This document shows positions 61,326-64,000 of a stretch of DNA of 64,000 bases, one piece after another. The translations under genes and the position numbers were made by a program. A model generated the notes under the pieces. That model saw only the letters and a program-made list of their open reading frames with translations. It had not been told where the DNA came from and made no database searches. Position 1 is the stretch's first letter. Every line of letters begins with the position of its first letter. Origin of the DNA: Mucilaginibacter phenanthrenivorans (GTDB lineage: Bacteria; Bacteroidota; Bacteroidia; Sphingobacteriales; Sphingobacteriaceae); the NCBI RefSeq assembly GCF_024721155.1, contig NZ_JAHVAP010000016.1:1-64000 (forward strand), in the 5' to 3' direction.

Positions 61326-62041
61326 TGATGATTGCACTATTTATACAGGCTGCAGATACAGCCAATAAACTTATTGATACCGCGAAACATGCAGGCCAGG
61401 TTTTGGCAGCTGCCCCTCAAGAGGATTTGCGCTTCGGCGACCTGATCATAAAGGGTGGCTGGGTGATGATCCCCATCGGGATCCTGGCGGTTTTGGGCCT
61501 GGTAATATTTTTTGAAAGATATTTTACCATCCGCAAGGCTTCGCGCAACGAGTCAAACCTGATGTTACAGATCCGGTCAAGCATCGTGTCAGGCAACCTT
61601 GAATCAGCTATTGCCATTTGCCGTAACAATAACTCCCCGCTTGGCCGTATGTTGCAGAAGGGGTTGTTGAGGATCGGTCGCCCGATAAAAGATATTGAGG
61701 GCGCTATTGAAAACGTGGGCAAGCTGGAAGTGGCGAAGCTGGAAAAGAACATCGGCATTTTAGGTATTGTTGCGGGTATCGCCCCTATGTTTGGCTTTTT
61801 GGGTACCATTGCCGGGGTAATCAAAATTTTTTATGATATCTCCAAGACTGATAATATCAGTATGGGCGTTATATCTGGTGGTCTTTATGTAAAGATGGTA
61901 ACATCAGCGGCTGGCTTGTTTGTAGGTATCGTGGCTTATGTATGCTATCATATTTTGAATATGATGGTTGATAAGGTGATATTAAACTTAGAGACCGACG
62001 CTATTGAATTTATTGACCTGTTAGAAGAGCCGAGCAAATGA
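61325..62041 (+). CDS. exbB: ExbB/TolQ-type proton channel
   Basis: A 238-residue inner-membrane protein of the MotA/TolQ/ExbB family that uses the proton gradient to drive TonB or Tol. Three TM helices: GWVMIPIGILAVLGLVIFF, APMFGFLGTIAGVIKIF and GLFVGIVAYVCYHIL. The family box with KLEKNIGILGIVAGIAPMFG is clear. Start overlaps the previous stop by one base and its stop overlaps exbD by four (ATGA), so the genes are coupled. TolQ and ExbB cannot be told apart with certainty from sequence; the adjacent TonB favours ExbB. Confidence 0.92.
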   Translation: MMIALFIQAADTANKLIDTAKHAGQVLAAAPQEDLRFGDLIIKGGWVMIPIGILAVLGLVIFFERYFTIRKASRNESNLMLQIRSSIVSGNLESAIAICRNNNSPLGRMLQKGLLRIGRPIKDIEGAIENVGKLEVAKLEKNIGILGIVAGIAPMFGFLGTIAGVIKIFYDISKTDNISMGVISGGLYVKMVTSAAGLFVGIVAYVCYHILNMMVDKVILNLETDAIEFIDLLEEPSK

Positions 62042-62436
62042 ATTTAAGAAAAAGAAAAAGAGGTGTTTCGGCTGAGGTGCATACTTCGGCTATGAACGAC
62101 ATCATGTTTTTCCTGCTCCTGTTTTTCCTGATCGCCTCGACAGTGACCAACCCTAACGTGGTTAAGCTGTTGCTGCCCAAGTCGTCATCGGGTAAATCGG
62201 TATCTAAAAAAACAGTGAATGTATCCATCAGCAAGGACCTGCAATATACGGTCGACAAAAAGGTAGTGGCAGTTGCCGACCTGCCGACGGTTTTAGCCAG
62301 CTATAAAAAGCAAACCACAGAACTAACCATAGTTTTGTACGTTGATAAAACTGTCGCGATACAGGATGTAGTTGCCGTAATGGACGTATCGCAAAAATTG
62401 AATATTAAACTGGTTTTGGCAACGGAACCAAAGTAG
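62038..62436 (+). CDS. exbD: ExbD/TolR-type proton channel subunit
   Basis: 132 residues, one TM helix near the N terminus (NDIMFFLLLFFLIASTVTNP) with the conserved Asp at its start, then a periplasmic domain (TVNVSISKDLQYTVDKKVVAV, ending LVLATEPK). Partner of ExbB in converting the proton gradient into mechanical work. Overlaps exbB by four bases. Lies before TonB with 76 bases of repeat DNA between them. Confidence 0.93.
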   Translation: MNLRKRKRGVSAEVHTSAMNDIMFFLLLFFLIASTVTNPNVVKLLLPKSSSGKSVSKKTVNVSISKDLQYTVDKKVVAVADLPTVLASYKKQTTELTIVLYVDKTVAIQDVVAVMDVSQKLNIKLVLATEPK

Positions 62437-62445
62437 TTCATTGCT

Positions 62446-62507
62446 GATGGTTCATAGTTCATGGTAAAAAGAATGGGCTATTAACTATCAACAATGAACC
62501 ATGAACT
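62446..62507. repeat. GATGGTTCATAGTTCAT repeat and hairpin between exbD and tonB
   Basis: GATGGTTCATAGTTCAT at 62446 is repeated exactly at 37381. AGTTCATGG (62456-62464) pairs with CCATGAACT (62499-62507), so the gap can fold. It interrupts an otherwise overlapping operon. Confidence 0.55.
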
Positions 62508-62512
62508 AAAAA

Positions 62513-63322
62513 ATGACTACACAGGAAGAAGAAAATAATTATCCAAAGGCATTCTTAGCCACAGGTATTATCCTTGGGGTGGTGATGGCTTTGTGCTATT
62601 TTATTGTTTTTCAAAATCCGCCAATTCCGCCAGATGGTACCGGTGGTATCCTTGTAAATTATGGTACGGTTGACGAAGGTATGGGGACTGACCAAACCAG
62701 TGTTGAAGAACCCTCTGTTGCGCCAAAAGCTAATCATACTCAGCCAACCAAGGTAAATAACGCCCCTCCTACCGAGCAAAAAACGCAGGAAGACAACAGC
62801 GATAAAAAGGTAGTTACCCAGGATGCGGAGGATGCACCAACGGTGGCAGCAAATTCAAAAAAAACAAGTCCGACTGTAGCTACGCAACCTGTTAAACCGG
62901 CTGCGAAACCTGTTGTCAATCAAAATGCCTTATATAAAGGCGCTGTGGCAAACAAAGGCGCGGGCGCAGGTGATGGTACTACCAACACTCCCGGCAACCA
63001 GGGCAGTAAAAATGGATCTACCCTAAGCGACAATTACGGTCCGGGCGGATCAGGCAATGGCCTCAACATGCCGAACTGGACTTTCGTTAGCGCTCCTGAT
63101 CCGCAAAATATTCATCGTGTTCCGGGTGTTGTTGTTATCGATTTTGTGGTGGATCAAAATGGTAATGTAATCTCCGAATCGCCCAACAGGGCAAAAACCC
63201 GTGCAGACTTGAGCTTAATCCAAAGCTGTGAAAACGCCATTAAAAATACTAAGTTCACCTCATCATCGCCTGCATCAGGCACTCAAAAAGGGCAATATAC
63301 GTTCAGGTTTAAAGTAGACTAA
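62513..63322 (+). CDS. tonB: TonB-family energy transducer
   Basis: A 269-residue TonB protein. N-terminal TM helix (AFLATGIILGVVMALCYFIVF, about 14-34), a long low-complexity linker rich in Thr/Gln/Asn/Pro and later Gly (NKGAGAGDGTTN), and a C-terminal TonB domain at about 200-269 (VVIDFVVDQNGNVISESPN, then FTSSSPASGTQKGQYTFRFKVD). Transmits energy from ExbBD to outer-membrane partners such as the barrel at 58370. In place of the classical long Pro-Lys stretch it has a Gly/Asn-rich linker. Confidence 0.88.
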   Translation: MTTQEEENNYPKAFLATGIILGVVMALCYFIVFQNPPIPPDGTGGILVNYGTVDEGMGTDQTSVEEPSVAPKANHTQPTKVNNAPPTEQKTQEDNSDKKVVTQDAEDAPTVAANSKKTSPTVATQPVKPAAKPVVNQNALYKGAVANKGAGAGDGTTNTPGNQGSKNGSTLSDNYGPGGSGNGLNMPNWTFVSAPDPQNIHRVPGVVVIDFVVDQNGNVISESPNRAKTRADLSLIQSCENAIKNTKFTSSSPASGTQKGQYTFRFKVD

Positions 63323-63649
63323 TGTCATGTCAACGTATTTGATTATCGGTGTTGCGTCAGAACGTTTAAGCGTTCTCCTTGCAAACGAAAAATTTCAAAA
63401 TACGCCTACAGAAAAAATCCAGGTTTAACGACTAGTTAATCGCGATTTTGTGTTAACCCCTATTTTTTATAAATACTTTATTATCAATACTTTAAATGTT
63501 ATTTTTTTGAAATTATGTTAACCCTGTTAACCCCTCGGCGTCTAACAAAGTATCCAGAGACAATAGTCGATAGTTTTTTATCCATTCCAAAAGTTTGAAC
63601 TAAATTTGCCATGGTCTATGGACTATCGACCATGGACGACATTTCAAAC
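63323..63649. other. 327-base region upstream of folC
   Basis: No gene seen. It holds a small hairpin GAACG/CGTTC near 63360, three GTTAACCCC-type words (63452, 63513-63537), and AGTCGATAGT-type words near 63568. ATGGTCTATGGACTATCGAC then CATGGAC at 63611-63637 is a palindromic word repeat directly before folC. The AT-rich middle (63460-63510) may hold the folC promoter. Confidence 0.4.
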
Positions 63650-64000
63650 ATGAACTACCAGCAAACTATTCAATACCTTTACAGCCAGCTCCCCTTATTT
63701 ACCCGCGATGGTGCATCGGCTTATAAGGAAGACCTGACAAATACAATCGCCTTGCTTGATAAGGTGGATAACCCGCAGCATAAATTTAAAAGTGTACATG
63801 TGGCCGGCACTAACGGCAAGGGTTCGACATCGCACATGTTGGCGGCTATTTTACAAACCGCCGGGTATAAAACAGGACTCTATACTTCCCCCCACTTAAA
63901 GGATTTCCGCGAACGTATCCGCATAAACGGGCAAATGATCAGCGAGCAGCAGGTGATAGATTTTGTTGAACAGCATACTGCTGATTTTGATGAGATCCGC
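63650..64000 (+). CDS. folC: Folylpolyglutamate synthase/dihydrofolate synthase (partial, cut by window end)
   Basis: First 117 residues of a Mur-ligase-like enzyme that adds glutamate to folates. Family start MNYQQTIQYLYSQLPLFTRDGASAYK; the P-loop VAGTNGKGSTSH (51-62) and YTSPHLKDFRERIRING (78-94) are diagnostic. The ATG at 63650 matches the family start; upstream in-frame ATGs at 63611 and 63632 lie in the palindromic word repeat and are less likely. The rest lies beyond the window. Same strand as tonB but 327 bases apart, so it may have its own promoter. Confidence 0.93.
   Translation, partial: MNYQQTIQYLYSQLPLFTRDGASAYKEDLTNTIALLDKVDNPQHKFKSVHVAGTNGKGSTSHMLAAILQTAGYKTGLYTSPHLKDFRERIRINGQMISEQQVIDFVEQHTADFDEIR

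Noticed and set aside
1..64000. tRNA, rRNA, riboswitch, prophage or insertion sequence
   Set aside because: None was recognised on reading both strands; no transposase, integrase or structural phage gene is present. A covariance-model scan could still find a small RNA that I cannot see by eye.

Overview
The window looks like chromosomal DNA of a Bacteroidota bacterium of the Sphingobacteriaceae, most like Mucilaginibacter or Pedobacter. This is inferred from gene families and style; no 16S gene is present. The signs are: TonB-dependent carboxypeptidase-regulatory-like outer-membrane proteins, a Porin_10-type putative porin, DUF5606 and CWC proteins, long MacB/FtsX permeases in tandem, lipoproteins with CKK-type lipoboxes, TAnnTTTG promoter boxes, near absence of Shine-Dalgarno sequences, and many hairpin-forming intergenic repeats. 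No rRNA, tRNA, CRISPR array, prophage or transposase was recognised.

Layout. 1-6.7 kb (minus strand): lipocalin-like lipoprotein, CWC protein, class I ribonucleotide reductase (nrdB upstream of nrdA), msrB and sucD. 6.8-11.1 kb: an unknown secreted protein, a dicarboxylate/cation symporter and two tandem paralogous 259-residue lipoproteins. 11.4-24 kb: leuS, a TonB-dependent receptor-like protein, an ankyrin protein, a membrane-anchored MutS-family ATPase, rlmH, an LpxO-like hydroxylase, a CDF metal exporter with an orphan Imm26 immunity gene, DUF5606 and a cyclophilin. 24-35 kb: two envelope proteins of uncertain function, an overlapping lpxK-PNP-porin operon, a VapBC-type toxin-antitoxin pair, a secreted S51 peptidase, an EF-hand-like lipoprotein, PspA and an unknown partner. 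35-45.4 kb: four tandem FtsX/MacB-type permeases without an ATPase gene. 45.6-52 kb: two serine beta-lactamase-fold hydrolases, YjbR, acyltransferase 3, an alpha/beta hydrolase and a BamA-type barrel. 52-53.9 kb: a compact cassette of two receiver-only response regulators flanking two paralogous 61-63-residue CX2C/CX2C proteins. 55.3 kb to the end: an apparent envelope operon (large TPR protein, beta-barrel, HU-CCDC81/SPOR protein, ExbB, ExbD, TonB) leading into folC, which is cut by the window end.

How the genes fit together. Most are housekeeping or envelope functions. The 55-63 kb operon reads as one energised envelope machine: ExbB/ExbD/TonB drive a barrel and TPR partner, and the SPOR domain would tie it to peptidoglycan. 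The least explained features are the receiver/zinc-ribbon cassette, with long inverted repeats in its intergenic DNA, and several families of short-word repeats that fill intergenic regions. Two of these families appear to have entered coding sequence in frame, in leuS and lpxK. Many start codons were moved inward from the longest possible reading frame, to the first ATG (or GTG) that gives a proper signal peptide or domain start.
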